Positions 26,133 through 34,542 of a stretch of 64,000 bases of DNA are shown in pieces (position 1 is the first letter of the stretch; every line of letters starts with the position of its first letter). The stretch is taken from assembly GCA_963765285.1 (NCBI GenBank), contig CAVXVR010000003.1:806001-870000 (forward strand), written 5' to 3'. The notes beneath the pieces are model-generated. The model did no database searches and was not told the DNA's origin. It worked only from the letters and a program-made list of their open reading frames with translations. The DNA is from CAVWZH01 sp963765285. Its GTDB lineage: Bacteria; Acidobacteriota; Terriglobia; Terriglobales; Acidobacteriaceae. A program made the translations under genes and the position numbers.

Positions 26133-27557
26133 ATGCGGTTGCGCGCTTACGCCGTGTTCGTTCTCGCCAGCATTGCGGCGCTTGGCGGATGCTCCAGCAC
26201 GCCCAGCGGGGGCAATAAAGGCTTCGGCAACGGCGGAACCGGCAATCTGGCCGTCACGGTAAGTGGTCCCTCCACCTGCGGCGGCACCAACGCAATTCTT
26301 AGTCATGTCTTCGTCACCATCAGCGACATACAAATCAGCACTAATGCAACCGCACCCGCCGGAGATCCCAGCTTTGTGGATTTGACCCCGAATCTAAAGA
26401 GTGCGCCGGTGCAAGTTGATCTGCTGGGAACGCCCACCCAGTGTTTCCTGGCAACTCTGGCCTCAGGTCTGACATTGAGTCCCGCCAGTTACGCACAGGT
26501 GCGCGTAGTACTCGCTCCCGATTCCGCCAGCGCCAACATTCCTGGCAATCACTGCAACCAGGCGTCGAACTGCGTCGTGCTGATCAACGATCTGCTGGGT
26601 GCGACCCATCCCATACAACTGGGTGAGGAAACCACGCAAGGCATCGCCGTGGGCCCGAATCAAATTGCGGGAGGAAGTTTCACTGCTGCCGCCAGCCAGC
26701 CCCAAACGCTGAATCTAAACTTCGATGCCTGCGCTTCGATCGTGGCTCTAGGCAATAACCAGTTTCGGTTGCGGCCGGTGATCTTTGCCGGTGATGCAGG
26801 CAGCGCAGCTGCTTCCATTACCGGGCAGCTGGTCGATAACGTTTCTTTGCAAGCCGTTCCCAGCGGGCAGTTCACTGTGGCCCTGGAGCAGAAGGATTCA
26901 CGCCAGGTGGATCGGGTGATGATGGAAACCGTCGCCGATTCGAAGGGCAACTTCACGTTTTGCCCGGTGCCGGCTGGCGCGTTCGACATCGTGGCCAGTG
27001 GCCTGCGCACTGACACCAATGCCACGTACTCTCCAACTGCCGCACTCGGCGTGAACTCAGCCACTGTTATGGGGCTAGTCCCGATGACCGCGGTGCCCAG
27101 TAGTCCCAACACCTCGGCCTTCTTAAGCGGCGGCGTTCAGTTGCAGGCCACTTCGAATCCGCCCGCTTCGGCGGACATGACGATCTCAGCCCTGCAATTG
27201 GTAACCGCCAGCGGGTTGGGTGCGATCAATCTCACGATTCCATTTCTGCAAACTCCGTCGAGCACAATTACGCTGCCTACGCAAGCCGGATGTGTTCCCA
27301 ACACCGATTGCACAGTCTTCAATCTGGTCGTGCCTCCTGCCAATGTATTCTTCGGACAATTCAGCTCGAGCGGCACTACCTATAGCCCGAACCTCGGATT
27401 GGTGAATTATTCGATCGAGGGCACTGCGACGGTGCCGGAATCGGGCGGGTTGGCTGACTGCAGTCCTTCGTTCGCGGCTGTACCCGTCACCAACGTGAAC
27501 CCCAACGCCAATGTGAGCCTCACCGGCCAACCGCTGGTGTTTACGTCCTGTCAGTAA
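26133..27557 (+). CDS. DUF4382 lipoprotein with carboxypeptidase-regulatory-like domain
   Basis: Secreted lipoprotein, 474 residues: leader with lipobox SIAALGGC, then Gly/Ser spacer. Residues about 35-220 match the DUF4382 pattern (NLAVTVSGPSTCGGTNAILS, HVFVTISDIQIST, SFVDLTPNLKSAPVQVDLL). Residues about 228-300 look like a carboxypeptidase-regulatory-like beta domain (SITGQLVDNV, FTFCPVPAGAFDIVASG). The rest is Ser/Thr/Pro-rich with several Cys pairs. GGAGAGGTG precedes the ATG, and a small stem (CCCCGG/CCGGGG, 26100-26116) lies in the leader RNA. Function unknown, probably cell-surface. Confidence 0.8.
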   Translation: MRLRAYAVFVLASIAALGGCSSTPSGGNKGFGNGGTGNLAVTVSGPSTCGGTNAILSHVFVTISDIQISTNATAPAGDPSFVDLTPNLKSAPVQVDLLGTPTQCFLATLASGLTLSPASYAQVRVVLAPDSASANIPGNHCNQASNCVVLINDLLGATHPIQLGEETTQGIAVGPNQIAGGSFTAAASQPQTLNLNFDACASIVALGNNQFRLRPVIFAGDAGSAAASITGQLVDNVSLQAVPSGQFTVALEQKDSRQVDRVMMETVADSKGNFTFCPVPAGAFDIVASGLRTDTNATYSPTAALGVNSATVMGLVPMTAVPSSPNTSAFLSGGVQLQATSNPPASADMTISALQLVTASGLGAINLTIPFLQTPSSTITLPTQAGCVPNTDCTVFNLVVPPANVFFGQFSSSGTTYSPNLGLVNYSIEGTATVPESGGLADCSPSFAAVPVTNVNPNANVSLTGQPLVFTSCQ

Positions 27558-27591
27558 TTTTCTAAGTAACGAACTTGTGGACAGCGAGGGG

Positions 27592-27954
27592 TTATTTCTT
27601 TTCGCCCGACTTTGCGCTGGCTTTGGCAGAACTCTCAGACTTGGTGGAACTCTCTGTCTTGGATTTTCCGTCCTTTTTGGACGAATCGTCTGACTTGGAG
27701 GAGTCACCCGATTTTGGAGAGTCGCTCGATTTTGAAGAGTCGCTCGACTTGGAAGAATCCGAAGATGCGGAAGACTTCTTGGCGTAGTCGGTCACATACC
27801 AGCCGGAGCCTTTGAACTGCACCGCCGGCGCCGAGATGACCTGCTCGATCGGGCCGCCACACTCAGGACACTTTTTGGTATGAGGATCGGAGAACTTCTG
27901 GATCTTTTCAAAACGGTGATGGCACTTCTTGCATTCGTACTCGTAAAGTGGCAT
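27592..27954 (-). CDS. FmdB-type zinc-ribbon protein with Ser/Lys/Asp-rich tail
   Basis: A 120-residue protein. The first ~50 residues are the FmdB zinc ribbon: MPLYEYECKKCHHRFEKIQ and KKCPECGGPIEQVISAPAV (two CxxC). The next piece, VQFKGSGWYVTDYAKKSS, is also usual in this family. The last ~60 residues are nearly all Ser, Lys, Asp and Thr in short SSDSSKS-type repeats, an unusually long low-complexity tail. FmdB proteins were linked to formamidase regulation in one organism, but the general role is unclear. Confidence 0.85.
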   Translation of the reverse strand: MPLYEYECKKCHHRFEKIQKFSDPHTKKCPECGGPIEQVISAPAVQFKGSGWYVTDYAKKSSASSDSSKSSDSSKSSDSPKSGDSSKSDDSSKKDGKSKTESSTKSESSAKASAKSGEKK

Positions 27955-28047
27955 GGACTCCCTGAAGCTCGAAAATAACTAATGTTTCTAATTCTAGGGG
28001 TGCCGATTCGGTCACGTCAATTCAGGCGTGGCCAGATCCCCGAGGCT

Positions 28048-28392
28048 TTAAATCGACTCTTCGTATTCTTGGGCAAGCCGCTTCGGCGCCGTATTTCGCC
28101 ATGCGGCGTAAAGAGCCTTGCGCAGCGTCTCCTTGCTGGCAGCTTTCAGGTGAACGGTCGTAGCGCCCCTTCGGCCCCAGGCGCCCTTCGCGGGCACAAA
28201 GACTCCCGGCTCAGCTTGCAAGAAGTAGTGCTGCGCTTCAGCGCCAAGTTTGACCATTCCCCAACCCTTCTCGGGATAACCGAGCGTCGCAAAGATCTTG
28301 CCGCGCACCCGAAAGTCGGGATGGTCCATGTGGGCGCTCTCCTTCGCTTCGGGAAGAGCGAGAGCCAGACGGCGAAAATCAGTGATAGTCAC
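28048..28392 (-). CDS. MmcQ/YjbR family protein
   Basis: A 114-residue protein of the YjbR/MmcQ family (CyaY-like fold, sometimes called DNA-binding). Typical segments are ALALPEAKESAHMDHPDFRV, GKIFATLGYPEKGWGMVKL and the C-terminal LRKALYAAWRNTAPKRLA. Family members have normal length of about 110-120. It is divergent from rsmI, with about 93 bases between that hold both promoters. The function is not established. Confidence 0.85.
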   Translation of the reverse strand: MTITDFRRLALALPEAKESAHMDHPDFRVRGKIFATLGYPEKGWGMVKLGAEAQHYFLQAEPGVFVPAKGAWGRRGATTVHLKAASKETLRKALYAAWRNTAPKRLAQEYEESI

Positions 28393-28485
28393 GATTGGAT
28401 CTCCAGAGATCGGAATGGGCCTGCATTAAGCATAACGCTTGCCAGACTCCCGGGTTACGGTTGTCGCGGTGGTAGACTTCCGGCC

Positions 28486-29424
28486 ATGAAGCAGGCTGGC
28501 GGAGAACCTGAGGAGGCCAAGACCGGCGCGCCTGAACACGCGGCCCTGGAACCGGCCTTGTATCTCGTAGGCACACCGATCGGCAACCTGGAGGACATCA
28601 CGCTGCGAGCGCTGCGTGTACTCAAAGAAGCCGATCTGATCGCCTGCGAAGACACCCGCCACACCCAGCAACTGCTGAACCACCATGCGATCGCCACTCG
28701 CACCGTGAGTTATCACGAACACAACGAGATGACCCGGGCACCGGAACTTGTCCTCGAACTGGAGCGGGGCGCAAGCATCGCGCTGGTGAGTGATGCGGGC
28801 ACGCCTGGAATTTCCGATCCCGGCTTCCGCTTAATATCGCTGGCGATTCGGCATCATGTCCCTGTGGTGCCTATTCCGGGGGCGTCGGCCTTTTTGGCTG
28901 CGCTCGTGGCCAGCGGTCTGCCAACAGATTCGTTTCGCTTCAGCGGATTCCTTCCCGCCAAACGGGGCCAACGGCGGCAACTGCTGGAGAGCATCAAGAC
29001 TTCGCCGCGAACCCAAGTCTTCTACGAAGCTCCACACCGGGTGAAAGAGGCGGTGGAAGACGTGGCCGAGATTCTGGGACCAGCCAGGCACATTGTGATT
29101 GCCCGCGAAGTAACAAAAATTCACGAAGAGTTTCTGCGCGGGCGAGCGAACGACGTTCTGGAAGCGCTCAAGGCCCGTGTTGAGATCAAAGGCGAAATCA
29201 CGCTGCTGATCGCCAAAGTAGAGGAAGCCGATGTGCGTGTGTGTGCGGGCGACTCGCCCGCACAGGAGGCTAGCCCGTGCCCCAAGAAACAGCCGATTCG
29301 ACAGCGGCTGGCGCAAATTATGGTGGAAGAAAATCTGGATGAGAAGGCCGCGCTGAAGAAAGTGGCGAAGGAGCGGGGGATATCGAAGAGTGAGGCGTAT
29401 CGGGAATGGCAGAGGAGCAAGTAA
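28486..29424 (+). CDS. rsmI: 16S rRNA (cytidine-1402-2'-O)-methyltransferase
   Basis: RsmI methylates the ribose of C1402 in 16S rRNA, using SAM, to tune the decoding centre. The 312-residue protein has the tetrapyrrole-methylase fold signatures: LYLVGTPIGNLEDITLRAL, ACEDTRHTQQLLNHH, HEHNE, LVSDAGTPGISDPG, PIPGASAFLAALVASGL and FLPAKRGQRRQLL. The C-terminal HTH-like segment is RLAQIMVEENLDEKAALKKV. The ATG at 28486 is the family-like start; longer readings run into the divergent gene's region. Residues ~250-265 are translated from a palindromic repeat (29242-29264), an insertion between the catalytic and C-terminal parts. Confidence 0.93.
   Translation: MKQAGGEPEEAKTGAPEHAALEPALYLVGTPIGNLEDITLRALRVLKEADLIACEDTRHTQQLLNHHAIATRTVSYHEHNEMTRAPELVLELERGASIALVSDAGTPGISDPGFRLISLAIRHHVPVVPIPGASAFLAALVASGLPTDSFRFSGFLPAKRGQRRQLLESIKTSPRTQVFYEAPHRVKEAVEDVAEILGPARHIVIAREVTKIHEEFLRGRANDVLEALKARVEIKGEITLLIAKVEEADVRVCAGDSPAQEASPCPKKQPIRQRLAQIMVEENLDEKAALKKVAKERGISKSEAYREWQRSK
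29242..29264. repeat. GC-rich palindrome inside rsmI
   Basis: Perfect inverted repeat TGTGCGGGCGA (29242-29252) and TCGCCCGCACA (29254-29264) with one base between. It is in frame within rsmI and belongs to the same loose family as 62649-62670 and 45149-45185. Confidence 0.6.
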
Positions 29425-29460
29425 CCAACAAAGTCGTTCGTCCGGCAAAGACGCCTATAG

Positions 29461-29523
29461 AGTTGTCATCCTGAGCGAAGCATGGCCGGCGCGAAGCGCG
29501 GGCCATGCGAAGTCGAAGGACCC
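29461..29523 (+). repeat. TCATCCTGAGCGAAG repeat, left copy
   Basis: TTGTCATCCTGAGCGAAGC at the start and GAAGTCGAAGGACCCC at the end, with a GGCCGGCGCG/CGCGGGCC-rich middle. The right copy (29640-29702) is in the opposite orientation. The family occurs widely as a short intergenic repeat. It lies between convergent rsmI and the YqeY gene. Confidence 0.55.
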
Positions 29524-29639
29524 CTGCGCGCTCGAATGCTGCACGTGCGTTTGTGAGCGTTCTTTTGGAGCGGCTTTGCCGCGGGAACAAATCACAAGGC
29601 GAGAATTCCCCGCGAAGCCTGCAGCGACCTATGCCTGAA

Positions 29640-29702
29640 AGGGATCCTTCGACTCCGCAAGCACTTCGCTTCGCGACGTGCTTGCTCCGCTCAGGATGAC
29701 AG
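29640..29702 (-). repeat. TCATCCTGAGCGAAG repeat, right inverted copy
   Basis: Inverted copy: GGGATCCTTCGACTCCGC at one end and GCTCCGCTCAGGATGACA at the other. Together with the left copy it flanks about 116 bases that hold no gene (29524-29639), like the ends of a small non-autonomous element. Confidence 0.5.
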
Positions 29703-29704
29703 TG

Positions 29705-30163
29705 TTATTTCCCCGCCAGTTCCTTCTTCACCGCTTCGCTCACCACTTTCCCATCCACACGCATGCCCGCGGTCGCAAATCTTGCCATGGCGTTCTTCAT
29801 CACTGTGCCCATGTCTTTCATGGAGGGTGAGCCCATTTCGACAATCGTGGCTTTTACGCCAGCCACGATCTCTTCCTCCCCGGCCGCCTTGGGCAAATAA
29901 GTCTCGATCAGCACGATCTCGGCGGCCTCTTTATCCGCCATGTCTTTCCTGCCGCCTTTGGTGAACTGCTCTACTGACTCCTTGCGCTGTTTGATCAAGG
30001 TGGTCAGCACCTGTTGTGATTCTTTCTCATCGAGCGCGGCCATCTTTTCGATCTCGCGATTCTTAAGCGCGCTCTTGACCATGCGCAAGGTCGAAAGACG
30101 CGCCTCATCGCGCGCCTTCATGGCAGCCGTGATGTCCTTCTGAATCTGTTCGCTGAGGCTCAT
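29705..30163 (-). CDS. GatB/YqeY domain protein
   Basis: A 152-residue protein of the YqeY family, sharing the C-terminal domain of the GatB amidotransferase subunit. Clear segments are QIQKDITAAMKARDEARLST, LRMVKSALKNREIEKM, IEQFTKGGRKDMADKE-like sequence, and the C-terminal KDMGTVMKNAMARFATAGMR, then VDGKVVSEAVKKELAGK. The domain is thought to bind tRNA, but the cellular role of stand-alone YqeY is not known. The ATG at 30163 is the family-like start; an upstream ATG at 30232 adds 23 residues with no support. Confidence 0.88.
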   Translation of the reverse strand: MSLSEQIQKDITAAMKARDEARLSTLRMVKSALKNREIEKMAALDEKESQQVLTTLIKQRKESVEQFTKGGRKDMADKEAAEIVLIETYLPKAAGEEEIVAGVKATIVEMGSPSMKDMGTVMKNAMARFATAGMRVDGKVVSEAVKKELAGK

Positions 30164-30271
30164 AGAATCGTAATTATAGTGTGGGATGGGGAGGGTCGCT
30201 TGAAGACAAGTACGATCCTTCGTGCATTCCATGTCCGACGTGAACTGGGGTAGTCTGAAGCCTTACCCTCC

Positions 30272-31006
30272 GTGCGAGACTTACCCAACACGGTTTCCCA
30301 TCGACCATGGCCGTTGCCTCCAGGGCCGTGGGCTATGGAGCAGACCTGGCATGATTTGCTTTTCGCCCATTGGGCGATCGCGCCCAGTGAACTGCGTAAA
30401 TTGCTCCCCGAAGATTTTGAGCCAGACACGTTTCACCGCACTGGCTGGGTGGGCGTCGTGCCGTTTCGCATGAGTCACATCCATGCCAAGGGCATGCCGT
30501 CTCTACCCGGAATATCGCACTTCCCCGAACTCAACGTCCGCACCTACGTCACACTTAACGATAAACCGGGCGTGTACTTCTTCAGCCTTGATGCCGCCAG
30601 CCTCCCGGCCGTGTGGGCCGCGAAACGCTTCTATCATCTCCCCTACTTCCACGCCCATATGTCGGCGACTGCCGAGGACGATTGGATCGTTTATGACGCG
30701 CGGCGCGACCAAAGCGACGCGGCATTTCGCGCCCGCTACCGTCCCACTGGCCCGGTGGAGTTGCGCGAATCGGGCAGCCTGGTGCATTGGCTCACAGAAC
30801 GCTATTGCCTGTACACCATGGTCGAGGGCCGGGTATGGCGCGCCGAAATTCACCATCGGCCATGGCCGCTGCAGGAAGCCGAGGCGAAAATTGAGATCAA
30901 CACCATGGCCGCGGCCTCGGGGATTTCACTTCCCTCAGACCCGCCGCTCTTGCACTTCGCCCGGGAGTTGCAAGTGCAGATCTGGCCGCTGAGTCTGGTG
31001 GGATAG
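30272..31006 (+). CDS. DUF2071 (YqjF-like) protein
   Basis: A 244-residue protein of the YqjF/DUF2071 family. Typical features are MEQTWHDLLFAHWAI, then LLPEDFEPDTFHRTGWVGVV, PFRMSHIH and FPELNVRTYVTLNDKPGVYF, and YHLPYFHAHM. Such proteins adopt an acetoacetate-decarboxylase-like fold; the function is not known. The GTG at 30272 is uncertain; the conserved part begins at the Met about 21 residues in. It is divergent from the YqeY gene. Confidence 0.82.
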   Translation: MRDLPNTVSHRPWPLPPGPWAMEQTWHDLLFAHWAIAPSELRKLLPEDFEPDTFHRTGWVGVVPFRMSHIHAKGMPSLPGISHFPELNVRTYVTLNDKPGVYFFSLDAASLPAVWAAKRFYHLPYFHAHMSATAEDDWIVYDARRDQSDAAFRARYRPTGPVELRESGSLVHWLTERYCLYTMVEGRVWRAEIHHRPWPLQEAEAKIEINTMAAASGISLPSDPPLLHFARELQVQIWPLSLVG

Positions 31007-31065
31007 CCGGACGAATTCTGGTTTTCCTTGCCGTTTCTGGGCAACTGCCTCTATCCTCTCTGCCT

Positions 31066-32229
31066 GTGCCGCACGGACCCGATCAACTACTGTTCGAGCT
31101 GTTCGCGATCTTTCTCGCCGCCAAACTCGTTGGCGAGGTCTTTGAGCGTGTAAAGCTGCCCGCCGTGTTGGGAGAGATTCTTGCCGGTGTGGCGCTGGGT
31201 CCTTACGCGCTGGGCTGGATTCACCCCAGCGACACCATCCACTCCATCGCCGAAATCGGAGCAATTTTCGTTTTGTTCCACGCCGGCCTCGAGACCAGCC
31301 CGCGCGATTTGATTCGCGTGGGCCGTAAGGCGTTACTGGTGGCTGTGGCTGGAATCGTCGTTCCATTTGCGCTCGGTTTCGCGTACATGAAGTGGCACGG
31401 CGAGCCTTCCACGGAGGCGGTTTTCGTGGGTGCAGCCATGGTGGCGACCAGCGTGGGCATTACCGCCCGCGTGCTGGGCGATCTCGGAGTGCTCTCCACG
31501 GCCACGGCACGAATCATCATGGGCGCCGCCGTCTTCGACGACATTTTGGGCATGTTGCTCCTGGCGGTGGTCACGGGACTCGCGGCAGGCGGCAACGTCG
31601 AGTGGCTGCATCTGGGAGTTCTCGCGGTAGAAGCGGTGATCTTTGCTGTCTTCATGATCTTCGTCGCTCCGCGCATCATGGGAAGACTCCAGCCGCGCGT
31701 GCAAAGGCTGTCGACGCACCAGGCACCGCTCGTCCTCGCTTTGGTTCTCTGCCTGTTACTGTCCTGGCTGGCGGCAAAAATTGGTATGGCCGCGATTATC
31801 GGGGCCTTTTTCGCTGGCCTGATGTTCGCCGACTCGGCCGGTGAGTGGGACCTGATGAAGCGCATGCATGGCATCACCGAATTTCTCGGGCCTTACTTCT
31901 TCTTCTCGATTGGTTCGCAACTGGACGCGCGGTTGTTCCGCGGCAATGTACTGACCGTCGCGCTGGTCATTTCGATCCTTGCCATCGTTTCCAAAGTCGC
32001 CGGCTGCGGCCTGCCCCTCCTGCGCGATGGCTGGCACACCGTGTTCACCGTGGGCGTCGGCATGATGCCACGCGGCGAAGTGGCCCTGATCGTGGCTCTG
32101 GCTGGCCTGAATGCCGAGATCGTCAAACAGTCCACCTACGCGATTGTGGTGTTCATGACCGCCGTGACCACGATTCTGGCGCCGCCGCTTCTTCGGTATC
32201 TGTTCCGCAACGAGCCGCATACCGCATAG
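31066..32229 (+). CDS. CPA2-family cation:proton antiporter
   Basis: A 387-residue integral membrane protein with about 12 hydrophobic segments. It matches the monovalent cation:proton antiporter-2 family (KefB/NapA type): LFAIFLAAKLVGEVFERVKL, PAVLGEILAGVALGPYALG, EIGAIFVLFHAGLET, ATSVGITARVLGDLG, FDDILGMLLLAVV (D-D pair in the ion-binding helix) and GMMPRGEVALIVALAGL. It exchanges Na+ or K+ for H+ across the inner membrane. There is no C-terminal TrkA-N/RCK regulatory domain. The GTG start leads straight into the first helix. fabG follows 53 bases later on the same strand. Confidence 0.9.
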   Translation: MPHGPDQLLFELFAIFLAAKLVGEVFERVKLPAVLGEILAGVALGPYALGWIHPSDTIHSIAEIGAIFVLFHAGLETSPRDLIRVGRKALLVAVAGIVVPFALGFAYMKWHGEPSTEAVFVGAAMVATSVGITARVLGDLGVLSTATARIIMGAAVFDDILGMLLLAVVTGLAAGGNVEWLHLGVLAVEAVIFAVFMIFVAPRIMGRLQPRVQRLSTHQAPLVLALVLCLLLSWLAAKIGMAAIIGAFFAGLMFADSAGEWDLMKRMHGITEFLGPYFFFSIGSQLDARLFRGNVLTVALVISILAIVSKVAGCGLPLLRDGWHTVFTVGVGMMPRGEVALIVALAGLNAEIVKQSTYAIVVFMTAVTTILAPPLLRYLFRNEPHTA

Positions 32230-32282
32230 CTGCGGCTGCACTCGCATATAATTCCCGTTTCCATCAATCTGAGGAGAACTTG

Positions 32283-33029
32283 ATGACTCTTTCCGGCCAC
32301 GTGGCACTGGTAACCGGCGCTTCGCAGGGCATCGGCCGCGCCTGCGCACTCAAGCTCGCAGCACAAGGCGCAACGGTTGCTGTCGCCGCCCGCAATCAGG
32401 AAAAGCTGAATGCATTGGTCGGCGAAATCACGGCGAGCGGCGGCAAGGCAAGCGCCTTCACTTTGGACGTCTCCGACGAAGAGCAAATCAAATCTGTCTT
32501 CAAAGCTGCCATCAGCCAACTCGGCAAGATCGACATTCTGGTGAACAACGCCGGCATCACCCGCGACCAGCTCGTCATGCGCATGAAGCGCGCGGATTGG
32601 GATGCGGTCATCAACACCAACCTCACCTCGGCTTATCTCTGCACCCAGCAGGCGATCGGTTCAATGCTCAAGCAGCGCTGGGGCCGGATCATCAACATCA
32701 CCTCGATCTTTGGCCAGACCGGGCAGGCTGGACAGGCGAATTACGCATCCTCGAAAGCGGGATTGATCGGCCTGACCATGGCCCTGGCGCGCGAAGTCGC
32801 CTCGCGTAACATCACCTGCAACGCGGTCGCTCCTGGATTCATCGAAACCGCCATGACCTCCGCGCTGAGCGACGAACTCAAGCAGAAAGCTGTCGACAAC
32901 ATGATCCCGTTAGGACGCGTGGGCACGCCGGAAGATGTAGCCAATGCCGTGGCGTTCCTGGCTTCCGACGAAGCGTCCTACATTACCGGGCACGTGCTCA
33001 ACGTGAACGGAGGCATGCTCATGGGGTAG
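32283..33029 (+). CDS. fabG: 3-oxoacyl-ACP reductase
   Basis: Short-chain dehydrogenase/reductase, 248 residues, that reduces 3-oxoacyl-ACP with NADPH in fatty-acid elongation. Cofactor motif TGASQGIG, structural NNAG (VNNAGITRD), and the catalytic Ser-Tyr-Lys set in NITSIFGQTGQAGQANYASS (Tyr followed by ASSKAG) are present. The ending is EASYITGHVLNVNGGMLMG. Wording ITRDQLVMRMKRADWDAVI is the FabG type rather than a general sugar SDR. GAGGAGA precedes the ATG. No other fatty-acid genes are nearby, so a different substrate is possible. Confidence 0.88.
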   Translation: MTLSGHVALVTGASQGIGRACALKLAAQGATVAVAARNQEKLNALVGEITASGGKASAFTLDVSDEEQIKSVFKAAISQLGKIDILVNNAGITRDQLVMRMKRADWDAVINTNLTSAYLCTQQAIGSMLKQRWGRIINITSIFGQTGQAGQANYASSKAGLIGLTMALAREVASRNITCNAVAPGFIETAMTSALSDELKQKAVDNMIPLGRVGTPEDVANAVAFLASDEASYITGHVLNVNGGMLMG

Positions 33030-33031
33030 CT

Positions 33032-33508
33032 TTGCCCAGCGGACTCGCGATCGTGCAGGCGGAATCGGCCGCGCAAATCACTCAGGCGCGTGAGCTTTTT
33101 CTCGAGTATGCGAAGTCGCTCAATTTTGATCTTTGCTTTCAGAACTTTGACAAGGAATTGGCCGGCCTCCCCGGCGACTATGCGCCTCCCGAAGGACGGC
33201 TTCTGTTGGCGGAGTACCGGGGCCAGTTGGCCGGGTGTGTCGCCCTCCACAAACTCGGTGCTAACATCTGCGAGATGAAACGGCTCTACTCCCGTCCGCA
33301 GTTCCGCGGCAAGGGTCTCGGCCGGGCGCTGGCCGAGCAGGTCATCGCCGAGGCGCGAAGCATCGGCTATCGCCGCATGCGATTGGACACCGTCGAGCCT
33401 GTGATGAAAGACGCGGTCGCCCTGTACCGTCGATTTGGCTTCCAAGAGATTGCACCCTATCGCGTCAACCCCATTGCGGGCACGCTGTATATGGAACTGG
33501 AGTTGTAA
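33032..33508 (+). CDS. GNAT family N-acetyltransferase
   Basis: A 158-residue acetyl-CoA-dependent acyltransferase. The acetyl-CoA pocket signature is MKRLYSRPQFRGKGLGRALA (R/Q-x-x-G-x-G/A), then VIAEARSIGYRRMRLDTVEP and LYRRFGFQEIAPY. It starts at a TTG two bases after the fabG stop, which suggests translational coupling. The substrate is unknown. Confidence 0.8.
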   Translation: MPSGLAIVQAESAAQITQARELFLEYAKSLNFDLCFQNFDKELAGLPGDYAPPEGRLLLAEYRGQLAGCVALHKLGANICEMKRLYSRPQFRGKGLGRALAEQVIAEARSIGYRRMRLDTVEPVMKDAVALYRRFGFQEIAPYRVNPIAGTLYMELEL

Positions 33509-33546
33509 AGCGGAACAGGGGGTTCAACACTCCCAAGGAAACTGTC

Positions 33547-34290
33547 ATGAAAAACATTTGCATCCTGCTTTGCGGTTTGCTCTTCGCTCTTTCTGCCTCC
33601 GCTGCGGACGGCAAGTCCGTCTCTTATAAAAGCGGCGACGAAACCGTGCAAGGAATGCTCTACACTCCTGCCGGCAAAGGCCCGTTTTCCGGCATCATCG
33701 TTATCCATGAATATTGGGGTCTGAATGATTGGGTGAAAGAGCAGGCTTCGAAACTGGGGGATCAGGGCTACGTCGCGCTGGCCATCGATTTGTATCGCGG
33801 CAAAGTGGCCACAACACCGGACGAGGCCCACGAAATCATGCGCGGGGTTCCCGAAGACCGTGCCAAACGCGACCTTCACGCCGCGTTCGTGTTCTTACAG
33901 TCGCAGCCAAATGTGATGAAAGACCGGATCGCCTCGATCGGCTGGTGCATGGGAGGCGGCTACGCGCTCGACGTCGCCCTGCAAGAGCCGACGCTTCGCG
34001 CCGCCGTCATCAACTATGGCCGTCTCGCCACCGACGCCAGTTCGATCAAACAAATTCATGCCGCAATCCTTGGAATCTTCGGCGGAGAGGATCGCGGCAT
34101 TCCCGCGGACGCCGTGAGGACATTCGAACAGGCGCTCAAGCAGCAAGGCAACATGGTGGAGATTCACATCTATCCCGATGCCGGGCACGCCTTTGAAAAC
34201 CCGGACAACAAGACTGGCTATCGCCCCGCGGACGCCGCAGACGCCTGGCAGCGCACGGTAGCTTTCCTGACGGAAACGCTGAAGAAGTGA
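33547..34290 (+). CDS. Exported dienelactone hydrolase-family protein
   Basis: A 247-residue alpha/beta hydrolase with a signal peptide (CILLCGLLFALSASA). The dienelactone-hydrolase features are GIIVIHEYWGLNDWVKE, the Cys nucleophile in GWCMGGGYALDVAL, the acid in LGIFGGEDRGIP, and the His in PDAGHAFENP. Such enzymes open dienelactones or other carboxyl esters. An exported version is common in Acidobacteria. AAGGAAACTGTC precedes the ATG. The true substrate is unknown. Confidence 0.88.
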   Translation: MKNICILLCGLLFALSASAADGKSVSYKSGDETVQGMLYTPAGKGPFSGIIVIHEYWGLNDWVKEQASKLGDQGYVALAIDLYRGKVATTPDEAHEIMRGVPEDRAKRDLHAAFVFLQSQPNVMKDRIASIGWCMGGGYALDVALQEPTLRAAVINYGRLATDASSIKQIHAAILGIFGGEDRGIPADAVRTFEQALKQQGNMVEIHIYPDAGHAFENPDNKTGYRPADAADAWQRTVAFLTETLKK

Positions 34291-34361
34291 AGCGGAATCA
34301 ATCAGACCCAGATCCCGAGTTCAGCCGCCCTGAGCGCAGCCGTTTTTCAGGCGGAACGAAA

Positions 34362-34387
34362 GCCTGCCCTGAGCGAAGTCGAAGGGG
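34362..34387. repeat. CCCTGAGCGAAGTCGAAGGGG repeat
   Basis: GCCTGCCCTGAGCGAAGTCG followed by AAGGGG, with a degraded inverted partner just before it (GCCGCCCTGAGCGCAGCCG). It is related to the 29461/29640 copies and lies in the 250-base gap before the XRE gene; I see nothing else in that gap. Confidence 0.5.
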
Positions 34388-34542
34388 ATCTTGCGCGAAG
34401 CATCACCGTCGTCGGGGGTTGGATTTTGCCCACGGTAAGCGCACGACGGCCCTTTACCCCATGCCCACTTTTGGTGCAATGAAATTTTTCTTGCCAGACG
34501 ATACTAGTCTGGTTACTATGCACCCATCCTCAGGAGCTTCCC

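Noticed and set aside
27982..29424. Longer reading of rsmI starting at 27982
   Set aside because: The first ~168 residues overlap the divergent MmcQ/YjbR gene on the other strand and look nothing like RsmI; the family-like start is 28486.
29461..29702. Insertion sequence
   Set aside because: No transposase frame; only short inverted repeats and 116 bases between.
31845..33029. Longer fabG reading from 31845
   Set aside because: The extra N-terminal part overlaps the antiporter in another frame and is Arg/His-rich shadow sequence; ATG 32283 has a good ribosome site and matches FabG.
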